From Trichobilharzia szidati (Eukaryota > Platyhelminthes > Trematoda > Strigeidida > Schistosomatidae): a stretch of 64,000 nt of DNA. The stretch covers positions 11,082,354-11,146,353 of the forward strand of contig OX235272.1 in NCBI GenBank assembly GCA_944472155.2. Direction: 5' to 3'. The notes below the pieces were generated by a model that saw only the letters and a program-made list of their open reading frames with translations, was not told the DNA's origin and made no database searches. Below are positions 1 through 11,005 of the stretch, piece after piece. The stretch's first letter is position 1. Each line of letters starts with the position of its first letter. A program made the translations under genes and the position numbers.

Positions 1-190
1 AATATATCTGCCACAACCGGAGATATTGGTGATCCCATAGCAACTCCCTCAGTTTGTTTGTATATTTTCCCTTGGAATTGAAATACTGTGGAAGTCAGGC
101 GTAGCTGCACTCCCAGCATTATGTCGTCAAGTGGAACTTTCGTCCTAAGATCAAGTTCTTGGTCAGAATACTTATTTTTCGCTTACCTTA
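1..190 (-). mobile_element. Penelope-like element, reverse transcriptase fragment
   Basis: Read on the minus strand this encodes part of a Penelope-type reverse transcriptase, with the stretch IYKQTEGVAMGSPISPV followed by VADI, the motif-B region of these enzymes. It runs off the left edge. The upstream part is frame-broken, so this is a relic. The family assignment rests on the motif alone. Confidence 0.72.
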
Positions 191-429
191 GTCGAATTTC
201 CAACCAATCAGAACAATACATTTTCACTGCCCTGGGACGATTTTAATATGGTTAGAAAATATATAAATACTAATAAAATCAGTCACAGGCCATTATTATA
301 AAAGATTTTGTATTTCCTAATAAATGTGACTCAGTGAATCACAAGGTACCATGGACGAATAGGCGTGTCTAGCATATCAGTTGAGTTATTCATAGCGTCA
401 AGATTATTAGACAAACGCAACAGTCCGCT

Positions 430-965
430 CAGTTATATTGACTGAAGTGATTTCAACATAGAACTTTGCACCGATGTGCAGCAGTTCGAGTCGCCACACT
501 TCACTCTGCACACAAAGCCAGAGAAGAAGAAGAAAGTAAATAGGAAGGCAAAATATAGACAGTGAACAGAGATGTGAGGCAAAAATAATAGTAATATCGA
601 AGAACAATATAGTTTTATTGGGTATTATAAGTCACAAGGAGTGGCTGCATCTGCACCAACCATTGACAACAAGGATTTTGAGACATATCACGAGTTGTCT
701 CCAGTCTCCATTGGTGTTTACCGTCCCAAGGACCCCAATCAGTCAAGAAGTCTACATCTTCTTACGTGGCTGGCTTAAAGTAACTGTTGTAGATTTCGCT
801 GACTGATGAAGCCATTTTTGGTTTGACCACCAGTAGCTATCTTATTTCTAACCTGACTGTATGTCAGCCGTTTGCCCATCCAAGAAGACGATAGCTAGGC
901 ATGCGTAACACATGTTCTAGCCATCTCAGTCGATGTAACTTCACAGCCTCGTCTATTGATTTCCC
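430..965 (-). mobile_element. RTE-like LINE, 5'-truncated 3' end
   Basis: On the minus strand this matches the tails of the RTE-like copies at 31.7 and 49.4 kb: the LHRLRWL..VLRMP-type region, a decayed block corresponding to LPGWGPRDGKNQW, and the final block GTTCTATGTTGAA near 440-455. The frame is broken by stops. Only the C-terminal tail and 3' end remain, as expected for a 5'-truncated insertion. Confidence 0.75.
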
Positions 966-1554
966 TCAGTTATATTAGCTGTCAAAGAGATCATATCAAT
1001 TAGCTACAGGTCCATAACAAAAACACAGTCAAGCTGGATGAAATCTTTTAGAAATCTGGAGGGTTTAATTGCACCTGTATTCAGATAAACAGTATTCTAA
1101 ATACTCTGAACAGTAAATAGTAATATCTGATTGCATTATCAATTATTATTTATGAAAAACTTAAAAAGTGATCAACAAGTTGGACTAGGAACTTGAAGAT
1201 CCCAGGTTTGACCCTTGGTGGAGTTACAAGTTAATACTACCTAAGAATTTCAAACCAGAGCGAAGTAACCAACCAGACGCCCCATTGTTTTCAATGATCA
1301 TCCTCCATAAGCGATTTTGGTTCGCGGAGAAATCTACACCGAAATCAGTCCAAATCCCCACAAAATCAATAATATGAATATTAAAACATATTTTCTCAGA
1401 TAGAGTGACTCTTTTATATGTTCAAATTTCAAAAAATACCGCTAGTTTGTATATATATCACCCAGTGATGTTATAGAAACTAAATATTATTCCAGCTTCC
1501 ATAAGGAAACTCCATTGTACTGACCGACTGAGTTTCAACGTCAAAATTTACGTA
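966..1554. other. no gene recognised
   Basis: AT-rich spacer with no convincing coding exon, RNA gene or repeat that I recognise. Confidence 0.5.
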
Positions 1555-1558
1555 GAAG

Positions 1559-1888
1559 TGTGGTGAGAGCTGTCTGCAAGCCAAAATTATCGACAATAAT
1601 TTACGTCAATGTTCACATCCCGAATCAGGATCATGAGAAGAAAGCAATAACAAAGCTTAACCTTGAGGAACTCAACAACCAATCACAGCACGCTTAAAGT
1701 GTGCAAATATGATTGGCCTGACTTCCTAAGAAACGGTCACAAGCGGTACAGAATAACCTTCAGCAAGAAAATAACCAGTCAGAAGACGTTGCTTCTTCGC
1801 TGACAATAATGTACATAAAAATCCATAAATATCTGTTGATTTTCTCAATAAACGATCTGTTGCCTGACCCTTATCTTCTGTCGTTACA
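1559..1888 (+). mobile_element. solo LTR, family 1 (about 330 bp)
   Basis: A block beginning TGTGGTGAGAGCTG and ending CTGTCGTTACA, with an AATAAA in the sequence CTCAATAAACGATCTGTTG near 1847. It is closely similar to 40237-40576. It is flanked by gaagt at 1555-1559 and 1889-1893 (4 bp if the LTR starts at the T). No gag-pol lies between the copies, so this is a solo LTR left by recombination. The length fits the gypsy-type Boudicca element of S. mansoni (328-bp LTRs, from memory); that name needs a database check. Confidence 0.75.
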
Positions 1889-1959
1889 GAAGTACACCAG
1901 TCCAAGCTTCCACACTTCATACAACATACGAAGGTAGATAAAAGAGAGAGCAAATGAAA

Positions 1960-2345
1960 CTGAAGAGAAATATAATAAGCACAAGTGTACTGGAGAAAAG
2001 AAGAATAACATGGAAAAAAACATTAGAGTTTAATGAGTCTGAGAGGAGATTGGAAATAGTGAATTCATCTGCCTTACTGATAACAGTTTTAAATCATATC
2101 ACCAATAGTTTCCAGTCATTGTTTCTTGGGGTTTCGAGGACCCCAACGAGGCAGTCAACACGTTCCTATGTGTCTCAAATTAGCTGTCAAAAACTTCATG
2201 GAATGATGCCTAACTCTTTTCTGACTTAATCCAATTTCAATCAACATGCTTAGACGGGTAGGGTGGTGGTTTAGCGTGAGCAAAATGTGTACTAGGCCCA
2301 TTTCATTCGATGTAAGTTGGAAATCTCATAGATTGACTTCTTTTC
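1960..2345 (-). mobile_element. decayed RTE-like 3' tail
   Basis: The minus strand has the block order of the better RTE tails (caatgg-type end, tcgaggaccccaac, then the LRWL-equivalent region) but many substitutions and gaps. This is an old 5'-truncated fragment. Confidence 0.45.
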
Positions 2346-2391
2346 CTACGCATTATTTAAATATTCCTCACCGAATTATACTGTAGCCGCA

Positions 2392-2635
2392 TGATACATA
2401 CGATGTATGTTCCAACGGGATATTATTCTCATATATTCTCACAGATCAATACAGCATTAGCAACAGAATGCGAAATATATGTATATTGGGACATTCTATT
2501 TTATGTCGTTTAATCTAAACAGAAATTACACGCTCAGTGATTCTTTAAGGCATACAAAACTGTACATCTATAAAAAGCGGCTTGATCAATGAAAAAATAT
2601 ACCTTTGCTTCTGTGTCTTGCCTTCCGCTGTCACA
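2392..2635 (+). mobile_element. solo LTR, family 2
   Basis: The sequence from TGTAGCCGCATGATACA to CGCTGTCACA is related over its length to 48521-48853. It is flanked by atact at 2388-2392 and 2636-2640. Shared internal blocks include CAGCATTAGCAACAGAAT and CACGCTCAGTGA. Bounded by TG..CA with short duplications, it looks like a solo LTR. I could not assign a family. Confidence 0.6.
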
Positions 2636-2864
2636 ATACTACTTCACACGGGAAATTCACTGCTAATATATGTGGTCAAACACAGTTGTTAACAAGAAAT
2701 AGGAAAACTCTACATATGTTGATATAACAGAGAAGACTTTTAGCTTAGGTGGATGGATGATTTGCAATTCGTTGTGTTCTCTGAGATGCTGATTGGTTTA
2801 ATTGCGAGGCTTACGTCGTCCAGCTCCTTGACAATATCTTCAGAGCATATTTTGAAGTCATGTG

Positions 2865-3298
2865 AAGTCATTTGAATTCTGCATGAATGATAGAATTGTG
2901 TATCCTGGCAGCAACCACTGTCGTGACTGGTAGTCGATTTACATCTGTGTTGATTATTCCTTTTTATTGACTTGGATTTCGAACTTTCTTGTCACATGGG
3001 ATTTACGTTTTATTAGTTGGTAAATTCGGTCTACAGTAGTAGTTAATGTGTTTATTTATCGCTGGCTGATTCACTTGAGTACCAACCAGGCTTCTATGAA
3101 TTATCTGGCACTGTTTTTGGTGTTTCCTCTGTGCCAAATTTACCAACTGATTAAATGCAAATCATATGTGACAAGAAATTTCAAATTCCAAGTCAATAAA
3201 AAGGAATGATCAATACGCATGTAAATCGACTACCAGTCACGACAACGGTCGCTGCTAGGAGACACAATTCTATCATTCATGAAGGATTCAAATGAGTT
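2865..3298. repeat. long imperfect inverted repeat (hairpin element)
   Basis: The left arm 2865-3030 is the reverse complement of 3134-3298 at roughly 90 percent identity by eye, with a loop of about 100 nt. Shared blocks include CATGAATGATAGAATTGTG and GTGACTGGTAGTCGATTTACAT. A diverged relative lies at 10740-11005. It could be a MITE or fold-back transposon, or two opposed copies of a SINE. Confidence 0.7.
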
Positions 3299-3609
3299 CC
3301 TTTTATGCTAAAATGTGCAAAAGCCATATAAGCGTAATTTTTTGCGCACCGTTCACCAAGTCCGGAGACTCCAGTCAACTGACATCATGTCACCACGTTT
3401 GCAGGTATGTTAAAACTTCTCTGTACATGAACTTAATAATGATAATTTATTTAGGCTGTAAGCAGCTGAGCTGATGAGAAGCCAACGAAATAAACAATAA
3501 TGGTACCATATTATTCTGCACAAATCACCCTGTTGTTCTTGCTTTATTCAAATTCATCAGGGGGAATAAATGTGTGAAAAAACGATTTCAGAGAAACTGC
3601 AGTAAGAGG

Positions 3610-4130
3610 GAGGGTACAGAAAAATAATGAATGATGAGAATTGAATGCATTTAGCAGACCATAGAGACTATACCACTGGAAAAGATTTTGAACTATAACA
3701 CCAACAGTCTGCAGTCATCAATTCTTTACGATCATTTCGAGGATTTCATCCAATCATCCAGTCAATGCCTCCATGCGTAGCTCAAATCAGCGATCAAAGA
3801 CATATTCTGACTCGACCACCCACCACCAAATCTTTTCTGAACCAATCATATGTCAGCGAAGGTTAATTGACGAAGTAGGCGATGATTCTGCATGCATAAT
3901 ATATATCTAAGTCATTTGGATTGATGCATCCCCACAGTCTCACTGACTGACTTCCCTGTATACCTAACCTACCGACTAACTCGGGATGTCGAAAGTAAGC
4001 ACCTGTAGTCAAAGATGACTGGTCTTTTCATATCTGCAAGTTTCTATGGCTATATCTCATAGTCGTAAGGAAGGTATTGAGGGAGCTGTTACGCAGTCAG
4101 TCGGATATCATATCCACGTCACAGATGATG
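3610..4130 (-). mobile_element. decayed RTE-like 3' tail
   Basis: On the minus strand this follows the RTE tail plan seen at 38.3-39.1 and 58.3-59.1 kb, including the region of gatcaaagaca and tcatatctgcaag, with heavy decay. Confidence 0.45.
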
Positions 4131-4372
4131 TAACTTGAGGAAGACCACAAGAGTGTTTTGTATTCAGGATAAGATTTCATTCAGTTCCACTTGTATAGCT
4201 TAACAAGTAAATCTCCACACAAGACGGTATATTTTATCTCTGACAGTCACTTCTCTAATACTACCAACCACTAAAATGTATAGCCTGTGAAATATTTCAA
4301 AACAATCGAAAGAGTTACACGAAAAAATTATTAGAAAATAAAAGCAAAGTTTAACTGTTTAATTTCTCATAC

Positions 4373-4523
4373 CATTGACCAATCTGATCCTATATATGGT
4401 CCAATTCTGATAATAGCCAATAATCCATTTTCGTGTATTGTATATATAAATCGTTCAATATCCATTTCATCTTCAAATAAATATTTTCCTTCTTCTGGTT
4501 CATGAAAATTCCATGGAATATCT
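4373..4523 (-). CDS. GLB1: beta-galactosidase exon 4
   Basis: 151 nt from acceptor ATAAAG to donor GTATGA. It encodes [16 protein letters not shown] and [17 protein letters not shown], the second conserved block of GH35. It joins exon 3 in frame across a 4467-nt intron. The next expected residues (GGLP..) were not found downstream in the window. Confidence 0.85.
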
Positions 4524-7500
4524 CTTTATGAATATAATGAAGACAAACAATTGATTAAAATAACATGACCCAAGTTAAGAGTTTATGAATTATAGACGAG
4601 TGTCATCTGAAAGGTGATTCTGTCGAACAATAACACTTTACAAAGTTTTGGCTGTTAAGTAATTGAGCTAAAACTCAACCAATGGCCGTTTCGAGTTACC
4701 CTCATACTGACCAACTGATAGCCATTACCTTGATGTAGTGGTCAGACTTGTATATTGTAATGACCCAATGTACTACACTAACTAGAACTAGTGTTCTTGA
4801 AGGTCCTACCATGCCTATTCAGATAGCAGCTAGACTAAAAAGCAGAGAATATCACAGTAAGTTCGGCAATCTTCTGCACTCAGCATAAACAACAAGATGT
4901 GGATTTTCAACACAAATGTAAAAAGCCATTTTTTTCTATACATGTCAGAAAATTGGCCAGCGTGTCACCGAAAAGGATTCCCAACTGGCTATTGCAGATT
5001 TTTGTCAACAATTGTCAACTTTACTGGCTCCATACTTTAGATCAAATGGCCAGCCAGAAGCAATTAGCAACAAGAAACTCTGGCTGGGAACGAACCAACA
5101 GGTGAGAACCAATTGCTCAACAAAGGCATATGTAGGAAAAAATGTGGACATACACGGAGGAGGCCGTAGAATGATATCACGCGCAATGCAGCCCATCGCT
5201 CAAGTAGAATGCCAATGGCAAGCGACGACTGGGTCGTCAGCGCCAGGGGGACATGGAAGAGATCGTGAGAGGAGGAGATAACAGGTTCTTGTCAATCATG
5301 TGGCAAACCAGCTGAAGAATACAGCAGAGAATGGAAGAAAGTGTAGATGTGTTGTTGAAGCCAACCCTGTTTTCCACTCGGAATCCAAGGTAATAAAAAT
5401 GATATAGTCACAGTAAGTCATTTATATTATTTTGAAGGTCTGAGAGAGGACTTCTGCTACTGAAAAATAAAGAAGAAGAAGATCATTTATACTGTGACAG
5501 TCCACAGTAAGATCTTGAAACAAACACAAGTGCGAAAGCCACTTTAAACAGGTCGTGTGTGACTGGCCTAAAGCGTTTGTCCCTTGGATTCTGCAGACAT
5601 GCGAAACCAATGGTCCTTGTGTTTCAGGCACTCAAACAAAAAATTAATCAGTTAGTCTCTACAATTGTGATCAAAACTTGGAAATATAAAGCTGAAAATC
5701 TTTAATGCATGGTTGATTAATTTACTATACTGAAAATTGTACATTATGCTTCATAACGTAGAATTTAAGTTAAAATCGGAATTTGAATGCGGCAAAGGAT
5801 TCCAAAGACATTCACCTCAGGATTAGTATTCAGTTGAGCTAAGAGACGTAACTGACAGTCAGATCATCATCATCATCGCCATCATTTCACTACCATCTTT
5901 ACAAGTAATGTCGGGCTCTCCAGCTGTGTGAATGAATGGGGTAGTGAATTACTCATCTAGCAACGTAACAATCACTGCCCAGCTAGATGTTCTTCTTCTG
6001 TCAATCCTCACCATAGTATAACAAGAAGGAAAAGGGTAGACTATTAATCGATTCTGTTGCAATCTGGGATAACTTTGGATTGACTAACTTTTATTGATGT
6101 AATGAGAAATGATTGAAACTGAATTTAAAATTGATTTTTGTGGCACAATTTGAACTAGATTTCATCTTCAATTATGGCTCATTACATTTATGACAGTCTA
6201 TTGAACCAGAATTATCCCACATAGTCTCAACATCAGTTGGTATAGAATCCCCAAGTCGGTTGAATTCATACTTCAATACGATGAAGACTCCAGTTTAAAG
6301 ATTTAGAAGACAAAAATGATTGAGCAGAGAGTATTCATCTAGATAACTTCCTTATCAGCTTTACCGCATTCCAACTCACCTTAATTTTACTTTGCGAATT
6401 CTTTTTCTTCACAGAGCTGAAGCCGCTGAGATCAAAATGAAGAAGTCAGACTTATGTGATTGGTTGGAGGATTTCATCATAAGCTGACATCATTTGGAGA
6501 ATCATTGGAAAACCACCTGGAAGTACTGGACAGCTGGCTTCAGAGAATATTGCCCACTAGAATCCCCAGAATCCACTTATGGTGAGAAATGGATACCTAG
6601 CTCCTCTATCGCGAAACACTTTATTGCAAATCTTTTAAACCTATCAATGAAACGTGTTTGGAGCGTATCCTAAAGTTTGTGGAAGTCGTAGTGTGATTAG
6701 GAAATTTAGACCACCTTTATGCGATCAAAGCAACAATTCTTCGTCACACTAAACCTTGCTTGGTAAACTTTGTGTTGGTGCTAGCCAGGGTAGATATACT
6801 ATTACCTCCCTTCATTGGTTTAGTGATCTTTATTGTTATTTTGACCTTCAATCTGTCCTTTTTTACCTGACCTAAGTCTATTTTCTCACCTCTCAACTCT
6901 TTATTATGTTCACATATATATATATATATATATATATATTCCCATAAGAAGTCCGTGTGTGATCAGAGAGCTCGAAATGTGTTACACAAATGCATTACAG
7001 AATTCACATAAATTACGTCTTCCTATTGCTTTGTCTGAATTGCAATATATTAATCTTGATTACTGAATAATATTTTAAGGACATTAATGTTTTCAATTAC
7101 AATTACTCTTCAAAGGTTATGTATACAAACTGTAGAATCTGATGAAGAGTTCACCATAAAGAAATATTCATTGCTCAATCTTTTCGTCTTCCAATAAGTC
7201 TAATTAAAAACCATTCCAATTAAGAAATACTTCAAACTTGTACAAAAATATATCAGTACAAGTATATGGTAAGCAAAATAAGTGTACTGATGCTGCAATG
7301 AACAGATTTAGGTAGAGCTAAGATAAAAATTTAATGGAGGTTTGTGAATATTTTTAGAATCTAAAAGATGAAATAGAATGGCTGAACGATTTTATGTAAT
7401 GACATTATATCGTGATCAGATCATCCATAGCCTTTTTTCCACTGTCCCTTTCTTACCTGAGAAAGTGGAACAATTACTACGTTTCATGCATATCTTGATT

Positions 7501-9431
7501 ATCTAAACCGACGAAACTTCATAAAATCAGGTAAACTTTAGTGACGATTGATCACTCTATAATTGCCGTATTGCTTAAGCGTCCGTTACTGTTGCTCGGT
7601 ACTTATTGTTTGCACGTAACTCAACAATTCTGTCGGATACGAATTTATAACTTCCGTCCTACACCAGCTGCCCTTTGGTTTACTAGTATTCGCCAATTTC
7701 AGAATACACCTACAAACAAGCATTAAATTCTGAGGTCACGTACATGATTAGTTAACCTTGAGGGGTTTCCCATCATTGGTTTTCTGCTGGAATATTCAGA
7801 ATGTGTTGAATGCTTTGATGCATGATGTTTATCAAAGAATATTTGAGAGAATAAAATTTCCACCCATCTTATTACTACAATTAGACTAGAAGCATACAGT
7901 CCACTGAAGACTCTTTTATTTTCAGATAAGACTATTTCCTTGTCATAAGACATACCCTGAGGACTTCTAATAAATCATTTCCATATAACAAGGGGGAGGT
8001 TACACTTCGACGAACTGACTCAAAGCTTTTTGACTTCATCCTTCAACTGCACATGCAAGTTTTGAAATTAACCCATGGGGACTGGCCTTACACTAAGTTA
8101 CGTGGTCGTCTATTTGTCGACGAAAACACTCCAAAGTCAAAGAAGAAGTACTTTTAAATACCTTTATGTACTTTCAGATTGCTAGTGATTTCTGTACTGC
8201 AAAAGAAAATGTCAACATTGAATATCTGATTCCCTGTTCACCATAGTCTGATGTAATGCTTTTTAAAGTTCATAGTGCAGATGTTCATTATGAGAAATCC
8301 AAAACATTACCTACAAGTAAAAGATTCCAGAGAAAAGTAACAAATCGTGTTTTGTGCATCATGGTGTTCCATCTTAAGAATAACTGTGATCTGCGAATAT
8401 CTTTTGCTCTCAGCGGTGTGTAGTTGGAAGCTATTGATCAAAGAAACATCCATCTATTTTAAACCCATTCCGCATCACAGAAGTTACTACACTAACGTAT
8501 TATGGTGAACATGTACATAATGCAAGGATTAAGCACTAAAAAGCACCAAAAATACTTATTTGGTGTGATTATACGTTCAGGAAACCCCTGCACGCAGTCA
8601 TCACAAATAAGTTATGGTTTTTGAAAATATGGGAAAAACTAATAGAAATTAGTAAAACAGAAGAATCGAGTTTAAGGCGGCAATATTTCAAGTCGCTACC
8701 ATCGATATCCATTGGCTTACCCAACCTTTAGGAGGAAAACCAACAACCAAAAGGTTAAGGAATATATATATACATATATGTGTGCGTCGGTGGCACAGTG
8801 GTTAGGACTCTCGCCGACCATGCACATGGTCCGGGGTTCGATCCCCTGCCGGCGCACACCCGATATCTATGGTCGGCCTGAATTTGGGCTACCGATATCC
8901 ATGCTGAAAATTCCACACTTTTACTGAAAATACGGTGTAGAATCAAGCTGTAAAATCAAAATCAAAAATATATATAAGAGCATTACTTACACTTGAATGG
9001 CGTCAAGGCCTGCAGCTTTTGCCTTTTCTATCCTGTCGGACCAGTAAATCAAGGGAACACGAAAATAGTGTACAGAACCAGATAAATACTGAAACTGACG
9101 CCCATCTTTCATCAGTGTATGGTGTTCTCGATTAATCTTGACAATTCTAGCTCCTTGTGAAGATTCGTATATACGCTGTTAACAGCACAGCATTTATCAC
9201 AAACTATTGAAAAAACAACTTACCTCACGAAATCCATACAATACGTACGCTACCATCGCTGCAGAAATTAAGGATATAAGAATCACTACAAACAGAGGGA
9301 TTTTGAAATATTTTCAAATTACCTAGGAACCACAAAATAACGAAATATTTGGTTTTTACAAGACGCAGTACATAAGATAAAATATCAAATTTGATTTTAA
9401 TCTGGAGATCAGATTCAGGCTTTTCAATCAT
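4373..9431 (-). CDS. GLB1: beta-galactosidase (GH35, GLB1-like), first four exons, partial
   Basis: Spliced as 9431-9323, 9285-9224, 9175-8991 and 4523-4373, the gene gives 169 in-frame residues. Residues 1-28 are polar. Residues 29-53 are a strongly hydrophobic run ([20 protein letters not shown]), read as a signal anchor. From residue 70 on the protein follows lysosomal beta-galactosidases: [19 protein letters not shown], an Ala-Gly-Leu-Asp-Ala-Ile-Gln stretch, then IPWNFHEP and [10 protein letters not shown]. Family members cut terminal beta-galactose from glycans, usually in lysosomes. The acid/base and nucleophile glutamates come later in the protein and are not in these exons. The introns are 37, 48 and 4467 nt; the last holds a SINE. 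All junctions are GT-AG and keep phase. A cleaved signal peptide instead of an anchor is possible, as is a non-lysosomal GLB1-like paralogue. The family call is firm; the downstream exons were not found. Confidence 0.86.
4524..5000. other. intron sequence, nothing recognised
   Basis: Part of galactosidase intron 3. I see no exon, RNA gene or clear repeat. Confidence 0.4.
5012..5400 (+). mobile_element. second RTE-type LINE, C-terminal tail fragment
   Basis: It encodes blocks resembling [13 protein letters not shown] and, in another frame, a decayed form of RRRKRTWIGH..LEWNPKGKR, ending in the tail that turns into a short AT-rich repeat. The same tail occurs at 37.1, 52.8, 63.1 and 63.7 kb. 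Frames are broken. Confidence 0.55.
5401..8781. other. intron 3 of the galactosidase, mostly unrecognised
   Basis: It contains a (CAT)n-rich stretch near 5865-5890, a fragment of the fold-back element family on the minus strand at about 6455-6545, and an (AT)n run at 6913-6940. Short open frames at 7541-7726 and 7723-7953 resemble nothing I know. Confidence 0.4.
6913..6940. repeat. (AT)n microsatellite
   Basis: An uninterrupted AT dinucleotide run of about 14 units. Confidence 0.9.
8782..8968 (+). mobile_element. tRNA-derived SINE, type A
   Basis: The head GTGCGTCGGTGGCACAGTGG supplies an A-box-like TGGCACAGTGG, and GGTTCGATCCC is a B box, as in a tRNA. The body, from CCGATATCTATGGTCGG on, ends in an A-rich tail near 8968. 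A second copy is at 16596-16780. It lies in galactosidase intron 3, antisense to that gene. It does not fold as a full tRNA, so it is a SINE and not a tRNA gene. Confidence 0.85.
8991..9175 (-). CDS. GLB1: beta-galactosidase exon 3
   Basis: 185 nt from acceptor TTAACAG to donor GTAAGT. It contains the GH35 start motif [10 protein letters not shown] and [17 protein letters not shown]. The preceding intron is 48 nt. Confidence 0.88.
9224..9285 (-). CDS. GLB1: beta-galactosidase exon 2
   Basis: 62 nt between a TTTGTAG acceptor and a GTAAGT donor. It completes the hydrophobic segment ([19 protein letters not shown]) and ends in phase 0. The preceding intron, 9286-9322, is only 37 nt. Confidence 0.82.
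9323..9431 (-). CDS. GLB1: beta-galactosidase exon 1
   Basis: It starts at ATG 9431 ([10 protein letters not shown]) and ends in phase 1 at the donor GTAATT. It encodes the cytosolic-looking N-terminus and the first half of the hydrophobic anchor. This is the only ATG in frame with the hydrophobic segment before an upstream break. Confidence 0.8.
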
Positions 9432-10739
9432 TATGGGTATGTTGATAAGGATTAAACTATGTTAAAGTCATATAAAATCAACATCAATAAGACTGCCACG
9501 AAGTAACATAGAATGTTTACGTTGACCGCTGTTTCGGTATCCTTCAAAGTCTAGTAACTAAACAAAACTACGTGTGTCTTACACATTTTAAATGACAAGT
9601 TCAGTGTTTGTAGTGTCACTGATGGATTTTAATGAGATTCTGTTTTATTTATTATCATCCTCACTTTGATGAAAGCTAACATTGCAATTCAGTTGAAGCC
9701 TGACTACATTTTCTTGAGTATATTATTCAAATAATATCTGACATACAAAATTCAAGTTTACTTTACCATAAATCGTGGGTGTGGAAATCAACGGTCTGGA
9801 GAAAACTGCAGAGTTTCTTTAACACTTGCGCATTACACTTTCAGCTTCAATCTTCCATCAGTAATTTAAGTTTGTATATCATGCAGACTCTAGGACAACT
9901 CATAAAAATCCCCATTAAAGTGCGAGGCGCCATGAAGGCGGTCTCTACTGATACCATACAACACAACAGGATCACACATTTATAGTCAGCATTGAAATTG
10001 TTACACGTGCTCTGCTCCTAAAGTGGATAACAAACGAAAAATATACGTCTCAACATCAAACTGTCTAGTTTCCTCAGAGGATTTAAATGCTCATATGCAT
10101 TAGCTTCCCTGTTCCTTATGAATGCCAAATTAACCCTAAACGTATCACAGCTGAACGAAATTTCCAAATCTTGAGAAGTGACGATATTCATCGCTTTCCC
10201 AGACCTTTCGATTAATGTTCTGAAGTCCTCTCAATACATGTTGGGTTGTCTGTAACATGAAAACACATCACTGTGGTACTACTCAAGTCAGTACAATGAC
10301 TCGCGTTTGTTGCTCGAAGATTTTATGCCATCCGTTAGTTTCTAACCACTGAGGAACCTGAGCAGATGAGTTGCTTCAAAAATCAATACGGGAGGATTTT
10401 AGAGGCCATTCGTTACAAATCGTGTTCATAACCCTCTCTTCCACAGCCATCGGTCTCTCTGTATCACTGGTGATTGTTTGATACCTAGCGAAAGAGGCAT
10501 TATTCCCGACAAAATATAAACTACTTTAAGGGTACGATTTGAGCGTTGTTTTAGAATGTAATTCCATATTAGGTAAGCTTAGATCATGGGACACATATGG
10601 CGATACCACATCACTTTTGTCTTGCTGTTGACAGTCATATTGCAATAATCAATATATCCAGGGTACGTGTGCGCTATTTCAATTGCGTGAATGTAGTGTT
10701 GATTTCATGGAGCTTTTGTCATCCTTCTAGAAAACATCT
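9432..10739. other. intergenic, upstream of the galactosidase
   Basis: This probably includes the galactosidase promoter (minus strand). No core promoter element stands out, and no coding exon was recognised. Confidence 0.35.
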
Positions 10740-11005
10740 TCAGCGCAGGCTTTAATACAAAGTGAACTTGCTTGAATTGTCTATGAAGAATACAATCGTA
10801 CCTCCTGACAACTTCTATTGTGACTGGTCATAAGTTTACATAAACAATTTATTTTGGCTTGGAATTTGGACTTCCTTGGAATGTGACTAACTTTTTACTA
10901 GTTGGTTAATCAGATTTATGGGCAATGAAAGCTTTCTAGTTAAATCAACCAACTCAGAGAACACAAACAAATCAATATCATCCACCTGAGCTACAATTCC
11001 CTGTT
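10740..11005 (+). repeat. diverged copy of the hairpin element at 2.7-3.3 kb
   Basis: The block order matches the left arm at 2820-3030 (GACTGGT..GTTTACAT, TTGGCTTGGAATTTGGACTT, TAGTTGGTTAAT). It ends with the inverse of the segment at 2745-2795 (CTCAGAGAACACAA and ATCATCCACCTGAGCT), so this copy also has inverted ends. Confidence 0.55.

Noticed and set aside
808..830. CTGATGA motifs in RTE tails (also 38650, 58688) as hammerheads
   Set aside because: No GAAA strand or stem II follows; the motif belongs to the LINE tail.
4140..4165. Next beta-galactosidase exon (a minus-strand Gly-Leu-Pro reading)
   Set aside because: No splice acceptor precedes it, the frame closes within 15 codons, and the sequence borders a decayed RTE tail.
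8782..8860. A true tRNA gene
   Set aside because: The boxes are good but no acceptor stem or full cloverleaf forms, and the sequence continues into a repeated body with an A-rich tail.
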